Assembly (NCBI GenBank): GCA_963698265.1
Contig: CAVOQC010000001.1
Coordinates: forward strand, 558,001-622,000
Source of the DNA: FEB-7 sp963698265
GTDB taxonomy: Bacteria > Pseudomonadota > Gammaproteobacteria > Burkholderiales > Usitatibacteraceae
DNA: 64,000 nt
Reading direction: 5' to 3'
A program made the translations under genes and the position numbers. Every line of letters begins with the position of its first letter. Position 1 is the stretch's first letter. Of this stretch, positions 16,710 through 23,976 are shown piece by piece. Under the pieces are notes generated by a model. The model was not told where the DNA came from and did not search any database. It saw only the letters and a program-made list of their open reading frames with translations.

Positions 16710-19043
16710 GTGGGCTTGAACCTCGACGACCACCGCGAGCTGTACGGGGATCTCGGTCCGAGGGCGGCGGAGATCCTGCGTGCCTCCTGGCAGGAGGCTT
16801 CGCGGTCCCTCTCGCCCCGGGGGCTGGAGGATTACCTGCGAGCGGCGCGCTCGCTTCACGACCTGGGACGCGGCGCCGACCCGGTGGCGAGCTTCATCCA
16901 GGAAGCGCCGGCGGTCGCGCGCGAGCTCGGCGAGGACAGCGTAGCGCAGCTCGCGCAGGCCGCTCTCGGCATGGCCTCGCGCACGAGCGGCGCAGTGATC
17001 GCGCTCGTGATCGCCACGAGCCCGACGGCGGCGCGACGCCTGGGCGACCCCGAGCTCTTCGTCGCCTGGCTGCGGTTTCTCGAAGTGCTCCTCGCGCAGG
17101 CGCCGCGGGGTGTGCGCCCGATGCTCGAGCGGCTCGACCGCCTGCTCGGGGAACTCACGCTGGGCGGCTTGCGGCGCTGGGCGCTGTGGGGCGCGCAGGC
17201 GCATCGCACGGACTTCCCCGCGCAGGAGCGCTACTTCGCCCTCGAAAGCCCCGATTCCGTCGCCGTCCTGCAACGGGAGCGCAAGGGGACGCTCTTCGTG
17301 GACGTGCAGCGGCGCCTCTCGATGTACCTGCGCGCGTTGTGGGGGCGCGACTTCTGGCTGCGGCCCACCAGCGGCGACTACGAGGGGCGCGAGGGGCGCC
17401 GGCCGTTCATAGAGGATTTCGTCGTGCACCTTCCCGATGCGCTGGACGATCTCGCGCTGCCGGGCGGGCGGGCGACCGGGCTCGAAACCTACCGCGCCAT
17501 GGCCGCCCACGCCGCCGCGCACCTCGTCTACACGCGCGAGGCCCTGTCGGGCGAAGGGCTCTCGCCTCTCCAGGCGGCCACCATCGCCGTGTTCGAGGAC
17601 GCCCGCGTCGAGGAACTCGCCGCGCGCGACCTTCCCGGCCTCGCGCCGCTCTGGCGCCGCCTGCACGCGGCCACGCCCGCGCAGGAAGCGCGCATCGGCG
17701 ACTGGTTCGGCCGCATCGCGCGCGCGCTGGCCGATCCCGGATACGAGGATCCCCATCCGCTCGTCGCGCTCGCGCTAAGCCTTCGAAACGAGCACGCGGT
17801 GACGCGCGAATCCAACCGCGCAAGCGTGGAGGCCGGGCTCGCGCTCGCCCATGGGCTTTCGCGCCTGCGCCTGCCCTTCCATCCCCGCGAGGACTCCGAC
17901 GGCGTCGCCTACCGCGACGACAACCGCTACCTCTGGCGCTTCGACGAGGCGCACGACTTCGCGCGGGCCGCCCCGCGCACCGATCGCCAGGTGCGCCGCC
18001 GCGTGGGCCTCATGGAGTTCGTGAACGAGATCGAGGTCGAGACGGCCGGCGACGACGCCCAGGAGATCTGGACGCTGCCGACGGAACTCTTTCCCTACGA
18101 GGACGAGGGCCGCAGCTACAACGAGCGCGAGGGCAAGGCGCCGGCCGCCGAGCCCGTCCATTACCCGGAATGGGACTACCAGATCGGCCTCGAACGGCCC
18201 GACTGGTGCACCGTCCTCGACAAGCCCGCCCCGAAGGGGGACCCGGCGGCGATCGACGCGATCGTGGCGGCCCACAAGCCCCTCGTCTCGCGGCTGCGCC
18301 GGCTGATCGAGGCGCTGCAGCCGCAGGGCGTGCAGCGGCTGCGCAAGCAGGAGGAAGGCGACGAGGTGGACCTCGAGGCCGCGATCCGGGCGCTGGTCGA
18401 CCTGCGCACCGGCGTCTCGCCCGACACCCGCATCCACCGCCGAAACGTTCGCCGCACGCGCGATCTCGCCGTCCTGGTGCTCCTCGACCTCTCGCAATCG
18501 ACCAACGAGCGAGTCCGCGGCCGCGACGAAACGGTCCTGGAACTCACGCGCGAGGCGGCGGCATTGCTCGCCGATGCCCTGGCGAAACTGGGCGACCCGT
18601 TCGCGATCCACGGCTTCGCGTCCGACGGCCGCCACGAAGTGGAGTACCGGCGCTTCAAGGATTTCGACGAGCCCTGGGCGGAGAGCGCGCGGGCGAGGCT
18701 CGCCGGCATGGAAGGGCGGCTGTCGACCCGCATGGGAACGGCCATGCGCCACGCGGGTTCCCTGCTGGCCCGGCGGCCGCAGAAGAAAAAGCTCCTCATC
18801 GTGCTCACCGACGGCGCACCCGCCGACATCGACGTGCGCGACCCGCAGTACCTGCGCGCCGACGCCCGCAAGGCGGTGGAGGACATCGCCCGCGCGGGCG
18901 TCGGCGCCTACTGCATCAGCCTCGACCCGGACGCGGACGACTACGTCTCGCGGATCTTCGGCGCGAATCGCCACGCCGTCGTGGATCGCGTCGAGCGCCT
19001 GCCGGAGCGCCTGCCGCTGCTCTACCTCTCCCTCACCCGATAG
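16710..19043 (+). CDS. cbbO: RuBisCO activase von Willebrand subunit CbbO
   Basis: CbbO is the adaptor that carries the CbbQ hexamer to RuBisCO. The GTG at 16710 gives 777 residues, close to the family length; no strong ribosome site is seen. Most of the protein is alpha-helical. The C-terminal von Willebrand A domain has an intact metal site: DLSQS (about 593-597), the Thr in RMGTAMRHAG, and the Asp in VLTDGAPAD. In studied systems this domain contacts an acidic site on the large subunit. The denitrification protein NorD is the nearest alternative but does not fit the context. A second promoter block follows before cbbL. Confidence 0.93.
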   Translation: MGLNLDDHRELYGDLGPRAAEILRASWQEASRSLSPRGLEDYLRAARSLHDLGRGADPVASFIQEAPAVARELGEDSVAQLAQAALGMASRTSGAVIALVIATSPTAARRLGDPELFVAWLRFLEVLLAQAPRGVRPMLERLDRLLGELTLGGLRRWALWGAQAHRTDFPAQERYFALESPDSVAVLQRERKGTLFVDVQRRLSMYLRALWGRDFWLRPTSGDYEGREGRRPFIEDFVVHLPDALDDLALPGGRATGLETYRAMAAHAAAHLVYTREALSGEGLSPLQAATIAVFEDARVEELAARDLPGLAPLWRRLHAATPAQEARIGDWFGRIARALADPGYEDPHPLVALALSLRNEHAVTRESNRASVEAGLALAHGLSRLRLPFHPREDSDGVAYRDDNRYLWRFDEAHDFARAAPRTDRQVRRRVGLMEFVNEIEVETAGDDAQEIWTLPTELFPYEDEGRSYNEREGKAPAAEPVHYPEWDYQIGLERPDWCTVLDKPAPKGDPAAIDAIVAAHKPLVSRLRRLIEALQPQGVQRLRKQEEGDEVDLEAAIRALVDLRTGVSPDTRIHRRNVRRTRDLAVLVLLDLSQSTNERVRGRDETVLELTREAAALLADALAKLGDPFAIHGFASDGRHEVEYRRFKDFDEPWAESARARLAGMEGRLSTRMGTAMRHAGSLLARRPQKKKLLIVLTDGAPADIDVRDPQYLRADARKAVEDIARAGVGAYCISLDPDADDYVSRIFGANRHAVVDRVERLPERLPLLYLSLTR

Positions 19044-19078
19044 CCCTTCGGGCGGGACGCGACCACATCCGCTTGGCC

Positions 19079-19133
19079 TTATGGTGATCATAAACAATCG
19101 TGACTGTTACTTATATCAGCAAAGGCCTACATT
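19079..19133 (+). promoter_or_regulatory. Second CbbR-type operator and promoter, before cbbL
   Basis: The cbbO-cbbL gap holds TTATGGTGATCATAA (19079-19093), with the same arms and spacing as the site before cbbQ. Ungapped alignment of the two 55-bp blocks gives 33 identities by hand count, including TGA at 23-25, CTTAT at 32-36 and GGCCTA at 46-51. This suggests a second CbbR-activated promoter that can raise cbbLS above cbbQO. Confidence 0.68.
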
Positions 19134-19166
19134 GGAACCCGAACGATGCCAACCGAGGAGCCCCGC

Positions 19167-20594
19167 ATGAAACCAGCCGCCAAGGCCTACAGCGCCGGCG
19201 TGAAGGACTACCGGCAGACCTACTGGGAGCCGAACTACCAGGTCACGGAAACCGACATCCTCGCCTGCTTCAAGATCACTCCCCAGCCCGGAGTCTCCCG
19301 CGAGGAGGCCGCCGCCGCGGTCGCCGCCGAGTCCTCCACGGGCACCTGGACCACCGTGTGGACGGATCTGCTCACCGACCTCGACCACTACAAGGGCCGC
19401 GCCTACCGGATAGAGGACGTGCCCGGCGACGACTCCCGCTTCTACGCCTTCATCGCCTACCCCATCGACCTCTTCGAGGAGGGCTCGGTGGTGAACGTGT
19501 TCACCTCGCTGGTGGGCAACGTGTTCGGCTTCAAGGCCATCCGCGCGCTGCGGCTGGAGGACGTGCGCTTCCCGATCGCCTACGTGAAGACCTGCGGCGG
19601 GCCGCCGAACGGCATCCAGGTCGAGCGCGACAAGATGGACAAGTACGGCAGGCCGCTCCTGGGCTGCACGCTGAAGCCCAAGCTGGGGCTCTCGGCCAAG
19701 AACTACGGCCGCGCGACCTATGAGTGCCTGCGTGGGGGCCTGGACTTCACCAAGGACGACGAGAACGTGAACTCCCAGCCGTTCATGCGCTGGCGGGACC
19801 GCTTCGGCTTCGTCGCCGAGGCGATCCACAAGGCCGAGGCCGAGACGGGCGAGAGGAAGGGCCACTATCTCAACGTGACCGCGCCCACGCCGGAGGAGAT
19901 GTACAAGCGCGCCGAGTTCGCCAAGGAACTCGACATGCCGATCATCATGCACGACTTCCTCACCGGGGGCTTCTGCGCCAACACGGGGCTCGCCAACTGG
20001 TGCCGCGACAACGGAATGCTCCTGCACATCCACCGCGCCATGCACGCCGTGATCGACAGGAACCCCCACCACGGCATCCACTTCCGCGTCCTCACCAAGG
20101 CGCTCAGGCTCTCCGGCGGCGACCACCTGCACACCGGCACCGTCGTGGGCAAGCTCGAGGGCGACCGCGCCTCGACCCTCGGGTGGATCGATCTCCTGCG
20201 CGAGCGCTACATCAAGGAAGACCGCTCGCGCGGCATCTTCTTCGACCAGGACTGGGGCTCGATGCCGGGCGCCTTCGCCGTCGCTTCCGGCGGCATCCAC
20301 GTCTGGCACATGCCCGCGCTCGTCTCGATCTTCGGCGACGACTCGGTGCTGCAGTTCGGCGGCGGCACGCTCGGCCACCCGTGGGGCAATGCCGCGGGCG
20401 CGGCCGCCAACCGCGTGGCGCTGGAGGCGTGCGTGGAAGCGCGCAATTCCGGGCGCGAGCTCGAGCGCGAGGGCAAGGAGATCCTCACCGCGGCCGCGAA
20501 GTCGAGCCCGGAGCTCCGGATCGCCATGGAGACCTGGAAGGAAATCAAGTTCGAATTCGACACCGTCGACAAGCTCGACGTTGCCCACGCCTGA
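19167..20594 (+). CDS. cbbL: RuBisCO large subunit, form IA
   Basis: CbbL fixes CO2 onto ribulose 1,5-bisphosphate to give two 3-phosphoglycerates. The 475-residue chain matches the form IA (green-like) group closely. The carbamylated lysine and its metal ligands are in GLDFTKDDEN (Lys196, Asp198, Glu199). The catalytic Lys pair is in GCTLKPKLGLS, and loop 6 is in VGKLEGDR (Lys329). The start chosen is the ATG at 19167, with AGGAG 6 nt upstream; an in-frame ATG at 19146 lacks this and would make the protein longer than its family. cbbS follows after 17 bp. Confidence 0.98.
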   Translation: MKPAAKAYSAGVKDYRQTYWEPNYQVTETDILACFKITPQPGVSREEAAAAVAAESSTGTWTTVWTDLLTDLDHYKGRAYRIEDVPGDDSRFYAFIAYPIDLFEEGSVVNVFTSLVGNVFGFKAIRALRLEDVRFPIAYVKTCGGPPNGIQVERDKMDKYGRPLLGCTLKPKLGLSAKNYGRATYECLRGGLDFTKDDENVNSQPFMRWRDRFGFVAEAIHKAEAETGERKGHYLNVTAPTPEEMYKRAEFAKELDMPIIMHDFLTGGFCANTGLANWCRDNGMLLHIHRAMHAVIDRNPHHGIHFRVLTKALRLSGGDHLHTGTVVGKLEGDRASTLGWIDLLRERYIKEDRSRGIFFDQDWGSMPGAFAVASGGIHVWHMPALVSIFGDDSVLQFGGGTLGHPWGNAAGAAANRVALEACVEARNSGRELEREGKEILTAAAKSSPELRIAMETWKEIKFEFDTVDKLDVAHA

Positions 20595-20611
20595 GACCGG
20601 AGGACAAGCAG

Positions 20612-20968
20612 ATGAGCACGATGCAGGATTACCACTCACGGCTGTCGGACCCCGCCAGCAGGAAGTTCGGGACCTTTTCCTACCTGCCGCCGATGTCGGC
20701 GCAGGACCTGCGCAGGCAGGTCGACTACCTCCTCGCCCAGGGCTGGGCCCCGGCCATCGAGCACACCGAGCCCCAGCACACGCGCGGGTCCTACTGGTAC
20801 ATGTGGAAGCTGCCGATGTTCGGCGAGACGAGCGCGGAGAACGTGCTCGCGGAGGCCGAGGCCTGCCGCAAGGCGAACCCCGACAACCACGTGCGCCTCG
20901 TCGGCTACGACAAGCTTCGCCAGACCCAGGGCACGTCGATCGTGCTCTTCCGCGGCAAGACCGCCTGA
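20612..20968 (+). CDS. cbbS: RuBisCO small subunit, form I
   Basis: CbbS caps the octameric core of form I RuBisCO and is needed for full activity and specificity. The 118-residue protein has the usual FGTFSYLPPMS start of the folded domain, GWAPAIEHTEP, and the strongly conserved YWYMWKLPMFGE. GGAGG lies 9 nt before the ATG. It is co-transcribed with cbbL; cbbY follows 40 bp later. Confidence 0.97.
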   Translation: MSTMQDYHSRLSDPASRKFGTFSYLPPMSAQDLRRQVDYLLAQGWAPAIEHTEPQHTRGSYWYMWKLPMFGETSAENVLAEAEACRKANPDNHVRLVGYDKLRQTQGTSIVLFRGKTA

Positions 20969-21008
20969 GCGCGGCCGGGCCGCGAGCCCGCAACCAGGGG
21001 AGTTCGCC

Positions 21009-21782
21009 ATGACGCTTTCCGCCCTGCTCTTCGACGTCGACGGCACGCTCGCCGACACCGAGGAAACCCACCGCCAGGCGTTCAACGCGGCGTTCCTGGA
21101 GTTTCGCCTGCCCTACGACTGGAGCCCGGACCAGTACGAGGTGCTGCTGCGCATCTCCGGGGGCAAGGAGCGGCTCGCGCACTTCTTCGAGAGCCTGCCG
21201 GCGCCGCGCGAGGAGCGCGACCGGCTGCTCGCCAACGTGGCCGGGCTGCACCGCGTGAAGACCGAGCGCTACGCGGAACTGGTCGCGAGCGGCGGTTCCC
21301 CGCTGCGCCCCGGGATCGCGCGCCTGCTGCGCGAAGCGACCGAGGCCGGGATTCGCGTGGGGATCGCCTCGACCACCACGTCGGCCAACGTGGCGGCACT
21401 CCTCGACGCCGAGCTGGGCCCGAATGCGCATCGGCGCTTCGCCGTCATCGCGTGCGGCGACGTCGTCCCGGCGAAGAAGCCCGCTCCCGACATCTATCGC
21501 CTTGCGCTCTCCACGCTCGGGCTCGGGCCCGCCCAGGCCGTGGCCTTCGAGGATTCCGCCAACGGGCTCGCCGCCGCCAAGGCCGCGGGGCTCTTCACCG
21601 TGGTCACGCCCACGCGCTGGACCGCGAGCCAGGATTTCGGCGAGGCCGACCTGACGCTCCCGCACCTGGGCGATCCCGGCTCGCCGCTCGATTCCGTCTT
21701 GGCGAAGCCGCTCGGCGGGGCCTACCTCACGCTCGAGTTGCTGGCCGCCCTGCACGAGCGCGCCGGCGCAACCGCCGGATGA
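21009..21782 (+). CDS. cbbY: CbbY, xylulose-1,5-bisphosphate phosphatase (HAD family)
   Basis: CbbY removes xylulose 1,5-bisphosphate, a misfire product that inhibits RuBisCO, by dephosphorylating it to xylulose 5-phosphate. The 257-residue HAD protein carries motif I DVDGTLADTE with both catalytic Asp, motif II in GIASTTTSANV, motif III in PAKKPAPDIY and motif IV in FEDSANGLAAA. GGGGAG precedes the ATG. Its place right after cbbS and before fbp is the usual one for CbbY. Other HAD phosphoglycolate phosphatases are an alternative, but the cap and context favour CbbY. Confidence 0.93.
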   Translation: MTLSALLFDVDGTLADTEETHRQAFNAAFLEFRLPYDWSPDQYEVLLRISGGKERLAHFFESLPAPREERDRLLANVAGLHRVKTERYAELVASGGSPLRPGIARLLREATEAGIRVGIASTTTSANVAALLDAELGPNAHRRFAVIACGDVVPAKKPAPDIYRLALSTLGLGPAQAVAFEDSANGLAAAKAAGLFTVVTPTRWTASQDFGEADLTLPHLGDPGSPLDSVLAKPLGGAYLTLELLAALHERAGATAG

Positions 21783-21798
21783 CGCAGTCTCCGGAATC

Positions 21799-21824
21799 GG
21801 GGCCGGGTTCGCGAACCTGACCCC
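21799..21824. repeat. Palindromic intergenic repeat between cbbY and fbp
   Basis: A 26-bp near-perfect inverted repeat has the core GGTTCGCGAACC, with GGGG and CCCC at the ends and two interruptions. It stands alone in the 68-bp gap before the fbp ribosome site. No T run follows, so it is not a classical terminator. It resembles dispersed palindromic units of betaproteobacteria, but a family match could not be checked. Confidence 0.5.
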
Positions 21825-21850
21825 AAGGCCCCCAAGGAAGGCGAGAAGCC

Positions 21851-22942
21851 ATGCGAGAAACGATACGGGTCGAGACCCGCCCCACCATCACCGAGTTCTT
21901 CCTCACGGAGCAGCGCCGCGCGCCCAACGCGACCGGCGTCTTCACCGCGGTCATCAACGACGTCCGCCTCGCCTGCAAGCGCATCGCCCACGCCGTGGGC
22001 CAGGGCGCGCTAGCCGGCGCCCACGGCAAGGCGGGCTCGGAGAACGTGCAGGGCGAGGCGCAGATGCGCCTGGATGTCCTCGCCGACGAGATCTTCGTAC
22101 GCACCAACGAGTGGGGCGGAAACCTCGCCGGCCTCGTCTCGGAGGAGCGCGAGACCCCCTATCCGATCCCGAAGGCCTACCCGCGCGGCCGCTACCTGCT
22201 CGTCTACGACCCCCTCGACGGCTCCTCGAACATCGACGTGAACGTCTCCGTGGGAAGCATCTTCTCGGTGCTGCGCTGCCCCGAGGGCGTGAACGAGCCG
22301 AGCGCGGAGGATTTCCTGCAGCCCGGCACGCAGCAGGTCGCGGCCGGGTACGCGATCTACGGGCCCACCACGATGCTCGTGCTCTCGCTCGGCCGCGGCA
22401 CGCACGGCTTCACGCTCGACCGCTCGATCGGCGAATTCATCCTCACGCACCCCGACATGAAGATTCCCGCCGCGACGAGGGAGTTCGCCATCAACACCTC
22501 CAACGAGCGCTTCTGGGAGGCGCCGGTGCAGCGTTACGTGGCCGAATGCGTGCTGGGCAGGACGGGGCCGCGCGGGGACGACTTCAACATGCGCTGGATC
22601 GCATCCCTCGTGGCCGAGGTCCACCGCATCCTCGTGCGCGGCGGGCTCTTCATGTACCCGCGCGACACGAAGGACCCGGCCAAGCCCGGGCGGCTTCGCC
22701 TGCTCTACGAGGCGAACCCGATGTCGATGCTGATCGAGCAGGCCGGCGGCGGCGCTTCCACGGGGCGCGGGCGGCTCCTCGAAGTCGCGCCCGACTCGCT
22801 GCACCAGCGCGTGCCGGTGATCCTGGGCTCGCGCGAGGAAGTCGAGCGCATCGAGCGCTACCATCGCGACCACGACGCCGGCATCGACCCGCCCTCGCCG
22901 CCGCCGCTCTTCCACGACCGTTCGCTCTTCATGAAGGCCTGA
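21851..22942 (+). CDS. fbp: Fructose-1,6-bisphosphatase, class I
   Basis: Fbp hydrolyses fructose 1,6-bisphosphate in the regeneration phase of the Calvin cycle and in gluconeogenesis; some autotroph enzymes also act on sedoheptulose 1,7-bisphosphate. The 363-residue protein has the metal-binding LVSEERE (about 95-101) and VYDPLDGSSNIDVN (about 118-131), and the substrate-site segment YEANPMSMLIEQAGG. AAGGA lies before the ATG. No separate sedoheptulose bisphosphatase gene is seen in the cluster, so this enzyme may do both jobs (inference). Confidence 0.96.
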   Translation: MRETIRVETRPTITEFFLTEQRRAPNATGVFTAVINDVRLACKRIAHAVGQGALAGAHGKAGSENVQGEAQMRLDVLADEIFVRTNEWGGNLAGLVSEERETPYPIPKAYPRGRYLLVYDPLDGSSNIDVNVSVGSIFSVLRCPEGVNEPSAEDFLQPGTQQVAAGYAIYGPTTMLVLSLGRGTHGFTLDRSIGEFILTHPDMKIPAATREFAINTSNERFWEAPVQRYVAECVLGRTGPRGDDFNMRWIASLVAEVHRILVRGGLFMYPRDTKDPAKPGRLRLLYEANPMSMLIEQAGGGASTGRGRLLEVAPDSLHQRVPVILGSREEVERIERYHRDHDAGIDPPSPPPLFHDRSLFMKA

Positions 22943-22949
22943 GCACAAA

Positions 22950-22997
22950 AAGGGGGACGCTCCCCATTTTCCGCGAACGCAGGGGAGCGTCCCCCTT
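22950..22997. repeat. Inverted repeat with GGGGACGCTCCCC core
   Basis: Two 16-nt arms (22950-22965 and 22982-22997) are perfect reverse complements around a 16-nt loop. The core GGGGACGCTCCCC recurs at 48035-48047 downstream of btuB. It fills most of the fbp-cbbP gap. It may act as an mRNA-stabilising hairpin or a REP-like unit; no T run follows directly. Confidence 0.65.
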
Positions 22998-23024
22998 GAT
23001 CTCTTTTTCTCAAGAGGAAATGCC

Positions 23025-23906
23025 ATGTCGGCGAAGCACCCCATCATCGCCATCACCGGGTCGTCGGGCGCAGGCACGACTTCGGTCATGCGCACCTTCG
23101 ACCAGATCTTCCGCCGCGAGAACGTGAACGCCGCCTTCATCGAGGGCGACAGCATGCACCGCTACGACCGCGTCGAGATGAAGGCGAAGATGGCCGAGGC
23201 GCTGGCCGGCGGCAACACGCACATGAGCCACTTCGGCCCGGAAGCGAACCTCTTTTCCGAGCTGGACGAGCTCTTCCGGACCTACGGCGAGACCGGCCGC
23301 GGCCGTCGCCGCAAGTACCTGCACGACGACGCCGAGGCCGCCCCATACAAGCAGCCCCCGGGAACCTTCACGCCGTGGGAGGACGTCCCCGAAGAGACCG
23401 ACCTCCTCTTCTACGAGGGGCTGCACGGCGCCGTCGCGGGCGAAGGCTACGACGTGGCGAAGCACCCGGACCTCCTCGTCGGCGTGGTGCCGGTGATCAA
23501 CCTCGAGTGGATCCAGAAGCTGCACCGCGACCGCTCCATGCGCGGCTACACGACGGAGGCCGTGACCGACACGATCCTGCGCCGCATGCCCGACTACATC
23601 AACTACATCACCCCGCAGTTCTCGCGCACGCACATCAACTTCCAGCGCGTGCCGACCGTGGACACCTCCAACCCCTTCATCGCGCGCTACATCCCCACGC
23701 CCGACGAGAGCTTCCTCGTGATCCGCTTCGCGAACCCGCGCGGCATCGACTTCCCCTACCTGCTGTCGATGCTGCACGACTCCTTCATGTCGCGCGCCAA
23801 CACGATCGTGGTGCCCGGAGGCAAGATGGATCTCGCCATGCAGACCATCTTCACGCCGATGATCTGGCGCCTGATGGAGCGGCGAAAGCAGGCGGTTTCG
23901 CGATGA
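23025..23906 (+). CDS. cbbP: Phosphoribulokinase
   Basis: Phosphoribulokinase makes ribulose 1,5-bisphosphate from ribulose 5-phosphate and ATP, a reaction specific to the Calvin cycle. The 293-residue protein is the class I proteobacterial form, which is allosterically activated by NADH in studied species. It starts with a P-loop GSSGAGTTS (12-20), followed by IEGDSMHRYDR with the catalytic Asp, and EGLHGAV. AGAGGAAA lies before the ATG. A GC-rich hairpin (23913-23934) lies between this gene and tkt. Confidence 0.97.
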   Translation: MSAKHPIIAITGSSGAGTTSVMRTFDQIFRRENVNAAFIEGDSMHRYDRVEMKAKMAEALAGGNTHMSHFGPEANLFSELDELFRTYGETGRGRRRKYLHDDAEAAPYKQPPGTFTPWEDVPEETDLLFYEGLHGAVAGEGYDVAKHPDLLVGVVPVINLEWIQKLHRDRSMRGYTTEAVTDTILRRMPDYINYITPQFSRTHINFQRVPTVDTSNPFIARYIPTPDESFLVIRFANPRGIDFPYLLSMLHDSFMSRANTIVVPGGKMDLAMQTIFTPMIWRLMERRKQAVSR

Positions 23907-23976
23907 CGCGCCGGGCCGCCGCCGCTGGCGGCCCCGGCACCGATGCCCGATAATGACGAGACGATTGGATCCCCCC

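Noticed and set aside
15875..19043. NorQ/NorD pair of nitric oxide reductase instead of CbbQ/CbbO
   Set aside because: The families are close, but cbbR and cbbLS flank the genes and no norCB is present.
19116..21755. Open frame of about 880 codons on the minus strand
   Set aside because: It lies opposite cbbL, cbbS and cbbY, all certain genes, and its translation is repetitive.
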